A DNA stretch of 64,000 nucleotides from Hirudo medicinalis (GCA_011800805.1 MPNW01000134.1:134534-198533); one strand, 5' to 3'; positions 15,615 through 30,454 are shown, counted from the stretch's first letter. Notes: generated from the sequence alone by a model not told the origin. A program made the numbers and translations.

Positions 15615-18600
15615 ATGGACACATTTTTGGTGGACCTATCCCAAAAAATTGAAAAGGGTGTTGATTTACAGTCAGATGATATGCAGCAACATTCAATATC
15701 TGAACCATCACATTCAGCATCAATCCATATCACTACAAATTCTTCAAGCATTCATATTGGAAACCCTTTTGAAAGTCAGATTTTACAAACTGTGAAAATG
15801 ATGAGCTCAGATGACCCAAAATCTCTTTCATCAGGTAATTTTGAATTTTCCAATTGTTTTGGATCAAGATAATTTTTATATGGATGACTTCAGAAGTGAA
15901 TGGTGATGCAAAGGCAAAGGAAATTCGGAAAAAGTGTAGGCCTCCAAAGTCTGAGAAGCAATCCATCGATGGTTTTTGTTGCAGTGTTTGTAGCAAGGTT
16001 TTCAGCAACTCAAGCTCATTAGTGAAACATAATGTTACTCACAGTGAAGAAAGAAGGTTTGTCTGCTCAGAATGCCCAAAGACTTTTAAAAGAAATGATC
16101 ATCTGTTAGACTTGAAGAATGAATTTTTTATACTTTTGATATCTTTGGATTAAGCTGTGAATTTGTTGTAGGATGGGACACATGTCAACTCACTCTGATG
16201 TGAAACCATTCAAATGTGATGGGTGTGATAAAAGCTACTGTGATTCTCGTTCTCTGAAGAGACATGTGGATCAATGTCATTCTTTTAAGTGCAATGAAGT
16301 TCAAATGATGGACTCAGATACACTGTTTTGCAATAAATCAAATGAGGATGTTCCTCATATTAGTGACTTTAACATGAAGTTGAAAAACAATTTTTATGAG
16401 GAATTGGTAAGCGAATCTCCAAAGGCTAGCAGCAGGTTAGTGAAGAAGTTGCAGGTGTTCCTATTTTATTTTCTATCTCATTCTATTACTTATAAATCCA
16501 ATTATGTCTACGAAGTGATCTTTATTTCTGGTTTTATTCAGTGCTTCTCAGTTACATCTGTGCAGGATGTGTGGCCGAACTTTTAAAACCATGCAAGCAT
16601 TGAATGGCCACATGAGGCATCACGTTGTAAATGTTCCAAAGAAGGTTTGAGCATTTCTTGTCTTCAAAGGTTGTTCCTAACTATATAAATTTGCTATAAC
16701 TCTGAACTAGTTTTATATCTTGAGGAAGCTTTAGTAATGCAAGTTTGGTTGTTAAATTATTGCTGGTATTTACAAGTAAATGGTTGTAATGTAAACATGA
16801 TTTTAAACAGCATATTAAAAGTTGATCCTTGTTTCATGCAGATGTTTCTGCTAATGTTGGTTTGAATCTATTTTGAGTTTAATTTAAATATTACTTTTTG
16901 TGCTACAAGGATGTACAAACACCAATGAACTTCATGGATAACCAGGATGGGAGGACTATTTCACCTAATAACTCCACTCTTTTAAACACTGAAATAGCTT
17001 CAAAATCATGTTCTCAGAATAGTTTGACTGAGTTGATCCAATTCAACAAGAATCTTTTAGCTTCAGGAAGACCTTCTGTATCCGAAGGGACCGCTTCAGT
17101 CCAACATGGTAGAGATGCAATTATTGACCAAGCCACATTTTCAACCATCTTGATGTCCAGTGACAGTAATTCTACCACAAAATCTCTACCCCATTTATTG
17201 CCTTCATTTCTAACTTCTTCCATGGAATCATCTCAGCCACTTATTACCTCATCATCCTTGAATTCAAGATTGCCATCAGAGAATCTTAGCAGAATTGACT
17301 GCAGCATCTTACTGCTTGAAAATTCCCCTCAATCTTTTGTCCTGAAACCACAGCTTCAGCAGCAGTCATATTCCCTGCAACTGCAGCACCTTGCACAACA
17401 AGTACAACCAGGCTCAATTGTTCAAGGCTATGGTCAAGAGCTTACAAAAGGTTCACAACTCCAGCAAGCAGATGCTCATGTGACAGTTATTCCTGGAAGA
17501 CTGTCATCAAATAAAAATATTTTTACTTCTGCCTCTGATGGAGCCCCTAGACCTTCCCCACCACATAGTTTGTTACACACCCTTCTAATGCAAAAGAATG
17601 ACAAGAAGAGTAAAACTTCTCACCCACAAAAGTTTTGCAAAGAAGATGATTTACACCATTTGCCTTCAACTTTTTATAGAATTGATGCTTCTGCTGACAA
17701 TATCCTGATGGAAACTGCAGAAGGTGGATTGCAGCAAGAGCTGCTTGAAAATTATTCTATAGATGTCAATTTTGATGGATTTGGTCTGGAAGGAATTGAA
17801 AAATTGCTGGATCATGGATCAAAGATTGAACGCACAACTGACGAGGACATTGGAATGGAAAGTTCCATTCCAGAAGATCTCCGAAACATTCCGACTCATG
17901 CTCTGCAGATGTTTTCCTTAACATCGACAAGCAGATCAGATACTCCACCACCCCTCCTTGATCACCTCAGAAATGAGGTCATCAGTGATGTGAGGTCAAA
18001 TGATCTCCGGAATCATGCTTTTGCTGTTGTCTCGGAATATAATGACAACAAGGTCATTGCCAATGAAGATGTGATTGAGGCAAATGTAGAACAGGAATCA
18101 GCTCATGGAGACCAAGTAGTTCAGTGCACATTAGACAACTCTTGGACTGGTGCATCTGTGCTTGGCAGAGATGAGCTTATGAAGTCATTTTTGGTAATTC
18201 CCAAAGATGACTCTGAAGCTAATGAGGAATTGCTAAAAAGTAAGAGTTTAGAGGAGAGTTTACCTGTTCCTGATGAAGACAAAGCTAGCGAAAGTAATAT
18301 ATTGGGATCAACTGCTTCATCTTGTCAAATCAATGCCCTCCCCACACCACCAAAGATAGAAAAGTTTAGAAATCCTGGTTTGCTAAAAATGAAGAGACGT
18401 CATTGGCCTGGCCCACTCATAATTCCACCCACTGTCTCACTAAGCAACCAGGTACCATGCACTAGCCATAAGGAGAACAGCAGTTCAGGAAGCTCTAGCT
18501 TTGCATTCCAAAGTCGTTTGAGGTCACCAAGGGTCATCCCAGGATCAGGTTCATTTGATTCTTCTGTTCCCCCTCCTTTCAACTTGCCTTTTGTTCCTTA

Positions 18601-21600
18601 CACCCCTCCACCAATGTTAAGCCCTATGAGGAATAGTTCAGGTCTTTTTTGTCTCATACAAGCTGTTATTGCCACTCAGACACCCCCTACAAACAAATCT
18701 AGAAAGAGTGGGTTACTTTTTTTTTTACAATAACTCCCTTTGAAGAAACTTGTTCAAAACCATATGAAAAAATGAAATTAAACTCTGTACAGTTGGCAGC
18801 TCCATCTCTCCGGAATTGTTCGAGGGATTTGTTGAGGAAGTTGTAGCAGAGGAATCTATCTTGGGCGAGCCCCCGGCCACGGATGTCAAGCCGTGAGTTT
18901 TGAAAACGGTAGAGCCGGTAAGTTTCGTCTTCGGATGCTGCTATAACTTATAATTTTCTCAGGCACATTAACGAGGGACCCGAATTCCAAGCCAATATCC
19001 CTGATTTGGATCGTGAGTTGTCAAATTAGTATTCATTTGATATTTGTTATTGATCCTAAGGTGTCTCGTAGTTACTTAATTTTAACATACAATATTACTA
19101 TTTTTAAAGATAGATCTTTGAATAGTTTATTATTTACTTGTGGATAGCAAACCCTGCAAGTGTGTTTGGGATAGACAATCATGCTGAAATGGTGTGGAAT
19201 CCCTCAGTCACACAAAATGTTCCTGAAAGTGAAAGCAAGTATCTTGTGGAGTTATTTTAATTTATTGATTGTTTTACCAACTTTAAGCAAATTACGATTA
19301 AAGACATTTGTGGAGCTTGTGATATAAATTACTACTCACACATTTTTTAAAATGTCTTGCTTGGAAAAAACAAAATCCTGCCTTATTTTTTTTTTACAAA
19401 GCTGTCATGGTCCCATTAATTTTTTGGGGCACTCCCGAATCTTAAGATATTATAATCAATTATGCAAAGCTATATTATAGTATTACTATAATGTACTTAT
19501 GTAAAACACTTGCCAATGAGGCATAGAGAAGAATAGTAAAAGTATAGAAATATTTTTGTTACTGTAATCACAATTTTGCATCAATCTAGTGAAAAGAGTT
19601 TATTAAAGTAGTATTGATATCAAGCAGATATTACAATTTGTATGACAACTTGTTTTTTTATAACTTTTTTTTTATAAGAATAAAGATAGTGCAGGGGCCC
19701 AAAATTTCTCTTGGCCTACCTGTGCTCACATTCCATTTGACTATTTTGTTAAATTCCATATTATGAGAACCAGCATAAACTATTTTATGGATATAATTTG
19801 TGGTTGATCTATTTTTTAATTTGAATTTTTGATGTAAGAGTGAGAGTATTAAATCTATTGTCATGCATTTATTTTATTTATCAATCTTTAAAATTAGAAA
19901 ACAAACTTACATTAAATAAAAATTATGGACAAACATTTTTCTGTGCTTAAAGTGAGATACTTCATGGAATTTTCATCCTCTGCTGCTGTGCCTTCTAATG
20001 GATGCAATAAGGAACTGGCACATCATATTCTCTATCTATACAATGGAGATATAAAGGTGAAATAATTTCTTAATGTTCCTATTAAGAAATATTATTATGA
20101 ATTTCCAGCATGGGCATGAATCCTTGCTCGATTACATGAAATACAATATGAAAGCAAGTACAACAAAACAAACTCAACAAACTTAGAAGTAATCTAATAT
20201 CATGTATATTACATCATATAAATCATATCAAAATAATCTCCAAGCGTTTTAAATTTAGGGTGTCTCGAGCGTCGGCTATTCCCTGAGAAAGGGAGTACTG
20301 TTTCTGAACCATATTTCTTAAAAATTCATTCAAAACTGGCTAGTTCACTTAGCCTGACTTTAAAAAATCTTTCTGTTGAGTAATTTAAAAGTTCTTTCTG
20401 TTTAGTAATTCCTGATTCATTGAAATAAGAAATGTGAGATTTTGTGGTAGGTCTTGACCTTGTCAAGGTCCATGTAAACAATATTCATTGCACTACCTGA
20501 GTCAATACCTTCTGTTACCATATCCAGAGACTTTAAAAGCAAATTATTTTGCATCTATTCTCATTTGTCAATTATTTTCAGAGAGCCTGCCTAGCCATCA
20601 TGCAAATCCATCCTCTTCTTCCTCCTAATCACTTTGTAGACACGTATAAATATTCAGGTTAATTTTTATATTCAACAATATAAAATAACTTTTTTAAATT
20701 ACCATTGTAATAATAATTATTGCATTTCCCCTGAAACTGCTTGAACATATCTTCAATTTAATATTAAATTGATAAATTTATAATAATAAATTTAATAATA
20801 AATAATACTATTTGTCCCCATTACTAATTAACTCTTTGTTTGTGGCATCTGTAGAGACATCGATCTGGAGTTCTACAGAAATTGAAAGATTCACTAATAG
20901 CATCATACATAATAGCAAGGATTTTTACTTGATATCCAAAGAGGCTAGCTTTTTCTGAATTTTAAAGTTCACTTTGATCAGTGGATGTTTTATAAAAACT
21001 GTAAAATTCAGTCACAGGGATACACAAGAAGTAAAATATGTGTATTTGTACATATAAGGTGTGGTTATTATGATTGTATACATTAATATTACCTACCAAT
21101 TAATTTGTGTATTTAGCCGATATTTTGAGTGCCTTTTGTATCCCAATGGGATGTGAAGGAACTTTAATCGATCTACCATTTATATAGCGCCCCTACCCGA
21201 GGGCGCTCCCTGGCAGTGCGGGCTGGGTATTAATTATTATTGTCATTAGATAATTACCAAAATATATTCTCAGTGGTGAATATGAGTTTAAGATGTTTAT
21301 GAAGAGGTTGCAATTCATTTTAGTAAATTGTTCAAAACTAGGTTGGATCAAAGTCCTGCAAAGAGTGTGTGGAATTCTACTACCTGTGGAAGAAGATCTG
21401 TGGCCACGAAAGTGGGAAACTGAAGTCCATCAGGCGAAAAAATGACATAATTTACAACAACCTGAGATCAAAAATATCACCTTTTGACATCTCTTCTAAT
21501 GGTGAAGAGGTATGTTGCTATTTAATTTTTGATGGCATGCAAGGAGGTTCTTGCATGTGATGTAAAAACGGAGGTCTTACTGTGCAATGTTCAGATATGG

Positions 21601-22469
21601 TTTGCACTGCCATAAAATGCCCTTTGGAAATAGTCAATCAGATCTTATGACTATCATTTGCTGATCCAAATAATGGAAAACCAAATTAAATTGTATTAAT
21701 AGGTATATCTATTTTCATTTTGCACGTATCACATTATTTTTCATAACAGGAATGTCTCCAACTTTCTGAGCATGTCTCAACATTCACAGAGAAGCCCCAG
21801 GCCTTGCTAACCACTGAGATTCAATCTTTTCCTTTTCCACACATCCCAAGTCCAGAAAGCTCATACCAACAGACTCTCCCAACAAAGACTACAACTGGAG
21901 CCACTAAGCGCCAGGGTAGACATCCTCGGACGAGTGGGAAATCAACCAGACATCGGACCAAGCTCCCTCAGGCTTCTCCAACGTTGCTTAATCCTGATTC
22001 AAATGCGATATTCCCTTGCAAGATATGCAAAAAGTGAGTGCTGGCCACAATTTTATTTTAATATAAGATTGATTTTTAAATCTTTAGTTAGATTTAAAAG
22101 AGATTTAACCCTAACCTGTATTCTGTTATCTGTTGCTAAATGTATGGATATGTAAGCCAACTCAAAGGATGCCATCCATTCCTTTGATTATTATTATTAT
22201 GAACATTTGCAGAAAATGCATTGAAGTCAGTTGATATTTTTAGCCATTATAACTTTATTTGCAGGGTATTTTACAAGGTAAAGAGCAGGTCAGCCCACAT
22301 GAAAACCCATAGGATGCAGTCCAATGTAAAGAAACCTCCTCCATCTCCCCCCTTTATCTACAACTACCACAGCTACCCTTCTTCTTCTATAAACTCTTCT
22401 GTAAACAAAAGTAACGACCTCTCAGCACCTAACAAGACTTTACCTGGCAGAAGTTCAGGGACCACTTGA
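15615..22469 (+). CDS. C2H2 zinc-finger / ELM2 / SANT nuclear protein (ZNF541, TRERF1 and MIDEAS type)
   Basis: Exons 15615-15834, 15894-16104, 16172-16454, 16552-16644, 16910-18707, 18793-18892, 18963-19012, 19148-19238, 19957-20056, 20582-20657, 20855-20943, 21342-21509, 21750-22033, 22265-22469; 1255 residues. The start ATG has a good context (CCAGCCATGG). Order of parts: C2H2 fingers near residues 100-124, 128-150, 155-178 and 240-261 (CRMCGRTFKTMQALNGHMRHH); a long Ser/Gln/Pro-rich region with a conserved VPYTPPPMLSPMR block; ELM2 near 902-985 (EGPEFQANIPDL, VWNPS, CNKELAHHILYLYNGDI); SANT near 1010-1055 (ECVEFYYLWKK); and a final C2H2 near 1181-1202 (FPCKICKKVFYKVKSRSAHMK). ELM2-SANT pairs recruit class I histone deacetylases, so a nuclear corepressor scaffold is likely. 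Exon 11 seems to end at a GC rather than GT donor. Exon 5 has two in-phase donors (after 18641 and after 18707). Confidence 0.92.
19401..19725. repeat. Dispersed repeat B, copy 1
   Basis: About 325 bases resembling 24701-25025. Shared blocks include CTTAAGATATTATAATCA, TGCCAATGAGGCATA, ACAATTTGTATGAC followed by a T-rich run, and GGGGCCCAAAATTTCT near the right end. It lies in an intron of the ELM2/SANT gene. The ends rich in GGCCC/GGGCC suggest a non-autonomous DNA transposon, but no clean inverted ends are visible. Confidence 0.6.
21107..21228 (-). repeat. tRNA-derived SINE, 5'-truncated copy (tail type 1)
   Basis: Read on the minus strand, it keeps only the part from the end of the tRNA-like head (ACCCAGCCCGCACTGCC) through the GCGCTATATAAATGG body to the TCGGCTAAATAC tail. 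The box A and box B part is lost. It lies in the intron before the second SANT exon. Confidence 0.8.
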
Positions 22470-24130
22470 TCCCGAGATTTGGCTTTGTTACTTTCTGTTT
22501 CGTCCTATATTTTAATATTCCTGCAGCGATGATGATAATGAGCCAATTTTTTGGTAGTGCCCACAAATGAGCCTGCCTAAGGGTGTTTGGTTCTCAGAAG
22601 GCATATTCTTTAACATTTTGTTACAACTGCAGCTAAGCGATGTTGATTTGCTTTGTTAATCTCTGTTTGAATCTTAATGATTCCATTTTACTTTTCAAAC
22701 TAAAATTTACTTCTGCTGGATGTTCCCTGCAGTTGTCTAAATCAGGTCCATTGCTCCATTTAAGCATTTCTTTGGTGAAACATAATTTTATACTTGAATT
22801 AAGTGCTCTCCTTCGACAATTTAATTGTGATTGCACTTAACTGTGTTCTAAACTTATTTAATAATTTTGAAATGTTGCAAAATCAGTGCAAACCTGCCCT
22901 CTTTCTTGAAATGCACGTCATAAATGCAAGAGATTGTAAATTCTGTGGAGGCTTGAATGCGTTCCAAATTCTGAGTTCAATGCAACCAAAAGCATATTAT
23001 TATGGCAGCATCTAACTAATACTTTTCATCAAGACTTTATGCAATACTTGTACAATATGCATCATCAACAATGGTACTAGTCAAATGTCAAGCACTAGCT
23101 TGTTAATCAATGAAGAACGAGATAATGAGGTTGCAATGTGAGCAATGGAATATATTAAGAGCAAAATGACAACAAGGAAAGAACATGATTGCCAACATTT
23201 GGAACATATTTAGCCTTTTGAAGATATCTACAAAAAATAATATGGGATTTTGAGGATTTTCATGGATGCACAAACAACTGATATGAAGTTTGAAAAACAT
23301 GCAATTTGCAGTGATATGGTGAGAAAAAGTAATCTTTTATTGAAGCAGCATTGAAATCTTCTAATAGATAGTGAGATGGCATCAATTTTTTTATTGTTGC
23401 ATAATCCTTGGATAGAGCTGGAAAATATTAATATAGAGTGAATATTATTAGAGGATTTAAGAATTAAATATCAATCCTTTTGAATCAAAGTATTGTCTGA
23501 TCCACTTATCAACTAAGAACAAAACATCTATTAAGCAGTGGGAATGCTCCAATTTAAAACATCTTAAGCATAGTTGTAGAGATGTTGGAAACCATATACA
23601 TGCAGTGCCTTTTGCCATTGGTTTTACAAGGTTTCATGAATGAGTAAGGTTACTTCATTGTCATTGTTAACACAATCATGTGATCTATGTGTGTTGAACT
23701 GAACATGAGTACAAAAACTAATGCAGCTGACAAATAAAATCAATAGAAAAATAACAATTTCTATTGTTATTCTAATGAGTAGCCCTAATGGAGTCTTCTC
23801 CCATTGGAAGGGACTACCTACATGTAACTACAACAAATAAGATTTATATGGCAATTTGGATGCAGACAAAGATGGCAAGGATCTTATCGGGAGTGAGACA
23901 GCAGAATATATATACAGGATCCAAAGCATTTTATTGAAAGCAACTTTAATGTGATGCAGGCTTGATTGGAAAAAAGTCGACTTCTAAAACTAATGTCAAA
24001 TTAAAGAGAACGTTTGTTTAATTTTCCTAGAAACATCCCTCGGGGCTTTCACAGATTGCACAAGAACACATGAGATGCACAGACTACAGAGATGCTATAC
24101 AGAATTCTTGGCAAAAGAAATAAAACTTAC
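22470..24130. other. Spacer holding convergent 3' ends
   Basis: The ELM2/SANT gene (plus) and the ASPP homologue (minus) converge here. I see 3'-UTR-like AT-rich sequence with short unconvincing frames (22633-23300). The last ASPP coding exon, if separate from the SH3 exon, should lie between about 23930 and 24130, but I could not place it with confidence. Confidence 0.5.
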
Positions 24131-27100
24131 CCCAATCAAATTTCTGGGAATGTAGCCTTCCTTGCCCTCTAAACACCCCCACCACCACTCCTCTTCCTGA
24201 CTGTCCCCTTTTCTCAAAATGATCAAACCATCTCCCATCTTGAATGACAATTCATCATGGCCTTCAGAATTGAAGTCATATAGTGCATAAACAACACCAT
24301 TATTTGATAAACCTAAGTCTTCTTCTGTTTCTTTGAAAATTGATGTTATTTACAAATTAAGAGAATAGCTTTCTTTTGATAAGATTAATAATTAGCTGAT
24401 TACTTAGAAGATAATCACAAGTTTCTCGAAAGCCTTCCTCCTTTTCATCACACTTGTCAGAAGGCAGCTCCAAGTCGTCAAATGAAGATGCAAACACAGA
24501 AGCTCCATTCTCAATGAGGAATTCACAAATTTTAACATCATTGCAGGAAGCTGCACAATGCAGAGGAGTCCTGATAATGTCAATGCAAGATCATTGAAAA
24601 ACTTTGTAAGTATAAAACCTATCTTTCATTTGCATGTTATGTTAAGCTACAGATTAAATTTTGCAAAATTAACAAATGGAACATCCGTGTTATTCTTTGT
24701 CAGGACCACCAAGAAGGAGGGTCCAGTGCCCAGAGCCCAACAATTTTTAGGGTCTGGGTCTTAAAATATTATAATCAGCTATGTAAACTTTATAATTTAA
24801 GCCTATATAATATCCCTGCCACACCTAGACAATGATAATTATAACAAAATTACTTGCTCATAAGGCATAAAAAATATAGATATATTTTAAAATTGTATCA
24901 ATATTAACCACCTTTGTGTTTATATTATAACAATTTGTATGACTTGTTTTTTAAAAACTTTTTTCCTAAACAATAAATATAGTTTGGGGCCTGTGGCCGA
25001 TGTGCCCGAAATTTCTGACCGAAATTATTGAAAGGTCTAAGTGATCTCAAATTTATCAGAAAATATTGTTGTGCAGGTTGGCTGAATGGGTTGCATTCCT
25101 GCATGTGGTTGTAATGGCAACGGTGTTAATGCGTCGTGTTCGCAACCCAGCCTGCACTGCCAGGGAGCGCCCTTGGGTAGGGGCACTATATAAATGATAG
25201 AGCGATTAAAAAGTGCCTTCACATCCCATTCGGATACATAAGGCACCCAAAAGATCAGCTAAATACAAATAAGTAGTGATTTCATGATTTATTAATTGTA
25301 ATTGAAGCTCATTTATATAGTGACATATTGTCAGAGACACTTTTTGTTAACTATTTATGCAGAACTCCTTTCCAAGGTTGTGGCAGTGCAAGCTGGGTTG
25401 TGAACGTGACACATAACAACTATTGTCACTATTGCCACACTTAGAACCCTCTGAGTCAACTTGCATTCACATTTAATGTCACTACAACATTGAAAATAAA
25501 AATAATAAAATTAATATAAAAAAGTAATAAAAAGTTATATTTATTAATATTGGTTAAAGCAAAATTAATACCATCCATCGATATCTGGAGCATTAATGTC
25601 ACATCCTTCTTCCACCAGAAAGGTCATAATGTGAAAATGTTCAGCAAATATGGCACAATGGAGGGCAGTCATGCCTTCTTCATTTGAAACATTGATGTCA
25701 CCAATCTGATTGGCACAAAGTCATTTTAATAGCTTCACTCATAGATTTTTAGAGCAGTTATTACTACAGCTTCAATTAAATTGATCAATGAATTCCGATG
25801 CTTAAAAAAGATGTAATGAGAGAAATAATTGTGACCCACAGTGTACAACTAGAATAGCAGTAGTAATTAAGCAATAGGAGCAATGGAATTGTGATATGCA
25901 AATTTATATTGCCTATATTGATCATAAACATAAAAAAGTGATTAAAAATACTCCTTTGTCCACTTAAAAAACAAAATTACTAACTGATAATAATAAAGAT
26001 TTTTTAGATTTGATAAGTCAGAATGCTTTAAGACATTTCATATAATATACCTTGTAAATGGCATCCCTGACAACTCCCAATTCCCCTTCAACAGCAGCAT
26101 TAAAAAGCAGAGCAATTGGATCAAATCTTACTTTCTTGTCAGAAGGAGTCATTGTCCTGCTAGATTGTTTCCTCCTCAGATTCCCCTTTAAACCCCCTCC
26201 TCTTTTTGAGGGCTTGAGAACAACAAAACTATCATGATGGGTCAAAAGCTCTAATTGATGGCTCCATCTTTTGGGTCCAATAGAAATGACTTCATTTTCA
26301 TTGGACAAATCTCCAAGGGAAACTTGTCTTCGCACAGGTACATTCACCTTGACTGGGGAGATCACACTTTGCCTGGCCTCATGTTTCTTCCCCCATTTAG
26401 CGTACTTTCCATCGATTTCAATGCAATCACATTTGCCACTGCAGTGATCGTGAACACGACAGCCATCGGCATAACTAGCTTCTCCCATCTCTGGCTGTAG
26501 CATCACGTCGAAATTTCCTCTGTTATTTGCGTAACAGCAGCTCGATTCATGACTTAGGCAATCATCAATCGGATTGACCAAAGGTTTTTCAGATTTTTTC
26601 ATAAAATCGTTTGGAGAACCAATACTAAGGCTGTTGCCATCCAGTGGCATTATATCCTCAAGTGTAGGTGCAAGTGTGTTTGAGGCATTTTTTTTCTTAT
26701 TGCTTGAATTTGATTCTATAGACCTTATTTCAGAATCAACCAAATGACAATTATCTAGATTTATTTTGCATCTGACTTCTTCATAGCTTCCTGCTATTGT
26801 TTCAGAAGTTTCTTCTAGCATATTAACAACAGATGGTTGACATGGTGGATCCACAATGAATATTTCTTCTTCTGAGTCTATAGTTTGAGGTACTTTGTTG
26901 AAAGAAATTATTTTCTGAGATGATTCTAAAGGCTTTGAAGTAGGATCATTGCCAGGATGTTCGATTTGCATATCTTTGAAAATGCCTCCATGTGAACTTG
27001 ATGACTTTTTAGGCAAGCTGACAGATATAGTTGGAGATTCAACTCCTTTTTTTATGATAAACAAACATTTTGAGTGTTTTGAGGCTTCTTTTATTTTTGC

Positions 27101-27824
27101 ATTCAGCCTTTGGAGCTCAGTCTCAGCCTCCAACAGCTTTACTTCAAGATCTTTTACTTTCTTTGCCTTCTCCAAGTAAATGTTATTCATGTCCTTCAGT
27201 TAACAAATCAAATTACATTTTTGAAACTCAATGGCAAACTTGAAAATAATTCCTAGTTTAAAGTTGATGTCACATTTTACATCTTTTGTCATATAAATCA
27301 TAAGCAGAAATATGAACAATGATATGAAATTTTAGTATTTCACTTGTGTTGTGAAAGAGATGATTTTTTTCTGAAACTCTTCTTTCTGATGCTTCAAAAT
27401 GTTGTTCCATTTCTTCAGATTCTCTAAGTTAGAGCATAACACATTGAGCTCTTCCTTCTTAGAAACTATATTCAACTTGCTCATCTTGATATTCTCATGT
27501 AAGGATACTAACTTTAATCCTGAAAGTGTTCAAATGAGAAATGAAAATAATTTGAACACACTCCAGACCTAACTTACCTGATGTTATGTTGGATTGTGAT
27601 CTTGCCTGGATGTCTCTCCTAATTTCTAACAAACTGGACTTTAATTTATTTTTGTCCTCTATGTTTGTAATCAATTGCCTTAGCCACGTTTCCAGTTCTT
27701 GAGATTTCAACTTCAACTTTGCATTCCGAGTGCGGAGTTGTTTTAAATAAGTTTCTTGACTTTCGACTTTGAAGGCGCTGGAGTTATTTGCCTTAGTCAA
27801 ATCGCTGAGTTCTCGCAAGGACAT
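24131..27824 (-). CDS. ASPP-family protein (p53 and PP1 regulator; coiled coil, ankyrin, SH3)
   Basis: Exons 27824-27578, 27519-27344, 27193-26051, 25705-25572, 24570-24404 and 24330-24131, all phase-compatible, giving 689 residues up to the donor after the SH3 domain; the C-terminal end is unresolved. N-terminal part: coiled coil (LKQLRTRNAKLKLKSQELE, and again in the next two exons). A Ser-rich middle region follows, then KVRFDPIALLF near residue 495, where KVRF fits the PP1-docking RVxF motif. Ankyrin repeats follow (EEGMTALHCAIFAEHFHIM, TPLHCAASCNDVKICEFLI), then SH3 (VVYALYDFNSEGHDELSFK, EEEWWWGCLEGKEGYIPRN). ASPP proteins bind p53-family factors through ankyrin-SH3 and target PP1 to junctional and signalling substrates. 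One gene here probably stands for the vertebrate PPP1R13B, TP53BP2 and PPP1R13L set; that is inference. Confidence 0.93.
24701..25025. repeat. Dispersed repeat B, copy 2
   Basis: Partner of 19401-19725, in the same orientation. It starts near CAGGACCACCAAGAAGGAGG, has TCTTAAAATATTATAATCAG, AACAATTTGTATGACTTG and GGGGCCTGTGGCC, and ends near CGAAATTTCTGACC. It sits in an ASPP intron directly left of a SINE. Confidence 0.6.
25073..25266 (+). repeat. tRNA-derived SINE, full-length (tail type 1)
   Basis: Head GCAGGTTGGCTGAATGGG includes a box-A-like TGGCTGAATGGG at 25079-25090. A box-B-like GTTCGCAACCC follows at 25138-25148, 59 bases downstream. Then come a conserved G/C-rich body (CTGCACTGCCAGGGAGCGCC, GGGGCACTATATAAATGATA) and a tail ending GGATACATAAGGCACCC...GCTAAATA. 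The spacing and motifs fit an internal RNA polymerase III promoter. Confidence 0.85.
25310..25468 (-). repeat. tRNA-derived SINE, diverged copy (tail type 2)
   Basis: On the minus strand the degraded head (AATGCAAGTTGACTCAGAGG) leads to a box-B-like region, ACCCAGCTTGCACTGCC, and the type-2 tail (GCATAAATAGTTAACAAAAA). It lies 43 bases from a type-1 copy in opposite orientation. Confidence 0.65.
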
Positions 27825-28618
27825 GGTTGAATTTAAAATGTAAACATTTCTCGGCAAGTACAATAAATTTGTAACTATTGTTAACACAAATAAGCCAATT
27901 CACAATAGAAGCCAGAGATAGAAATAATCGTCACCAATAATTAATTTATGATTTCGCCTAAAAATACTAATCGTAAATGCGTTTTTATATGGCTATCGCA
28001 AGCCTGAGCCAAATATTAAAAGTCTGGTACATGAAACTTAAGTAACACCTTCGGCTAAAACATCAATGAAACCTCATCCCAACAAATTTAATAAACAGAG
28101 CCAAGTCATTAAAATACGCGGACAAATGTAAAGATAAAATTTAACAAAATTTAAAATAGGACATGTGCCACAAAGACTAAAAGTCTTTTTTTTTTATAAC
28201 AAATACTTCTTAAGATTTTTGTGTTTGAATAATGTTGGTTTTGATCAAGGTATGTGCTACCTTGAAAAATAATTACATGGTAATATTATTTAGCAAACTT
28301 TAAACTTATATAAAGTTTTAAATTAAAAAATTATAAATTTTAATTTTTGGGACTAGCCTGTGCCATAATTTAAATAATTATTAAATACAATTTTTGTCGA
28401 CAAGTAAAGCAAGTGCGTTTATTTTATGGTTTATTAAATATATTATGTAATAACAAATTTTGGTTTAATTAAATTATACAAAATAATTAAAATTAAATTG
28501 TATGTTGAGATTGTTGTGCGCTATCCACCAAACGCACCCTTTGTGCTACACTCCAACAATACGGCTGTTTCAGGCCTTTGATTTTTACGGTCGTAGTTTC
28601 TGTCTCATTTGCAAAGCA
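27825..28618. promoter_or_regulatory. Divergent promoter interval between ASPP homologue and Rab1
   Basis: The start codons face away, 794 bases apart. The interval is AT-rich with poly-T/A runs. The last 120 bases before the Rab1 ATG are less AT-rich and probably hold its 5' UTR (around 28500-28618). No TATA box could be assigned. Confidence 0.4.

Positions 28619-30454
<1,836 letters not shown>

Noticed and set aside
16436..16560. Donor after 16435 (AGCAG|GTTAGT) in the ELM2/SANT gene
   Set aside because: Using it with the later acceptor would lose the first cysteine of the CRMCGRTF finger; the 16454/16552 junction keeps the finger complete and phase 0.
25037..25246. Open frame on the minus strand
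   Set aside because: It lies within the SINE at 25073-25266; a similar frame at 51340-51594 starts within the SINE at 51260-51458. The frames come from shared repeat sequence.
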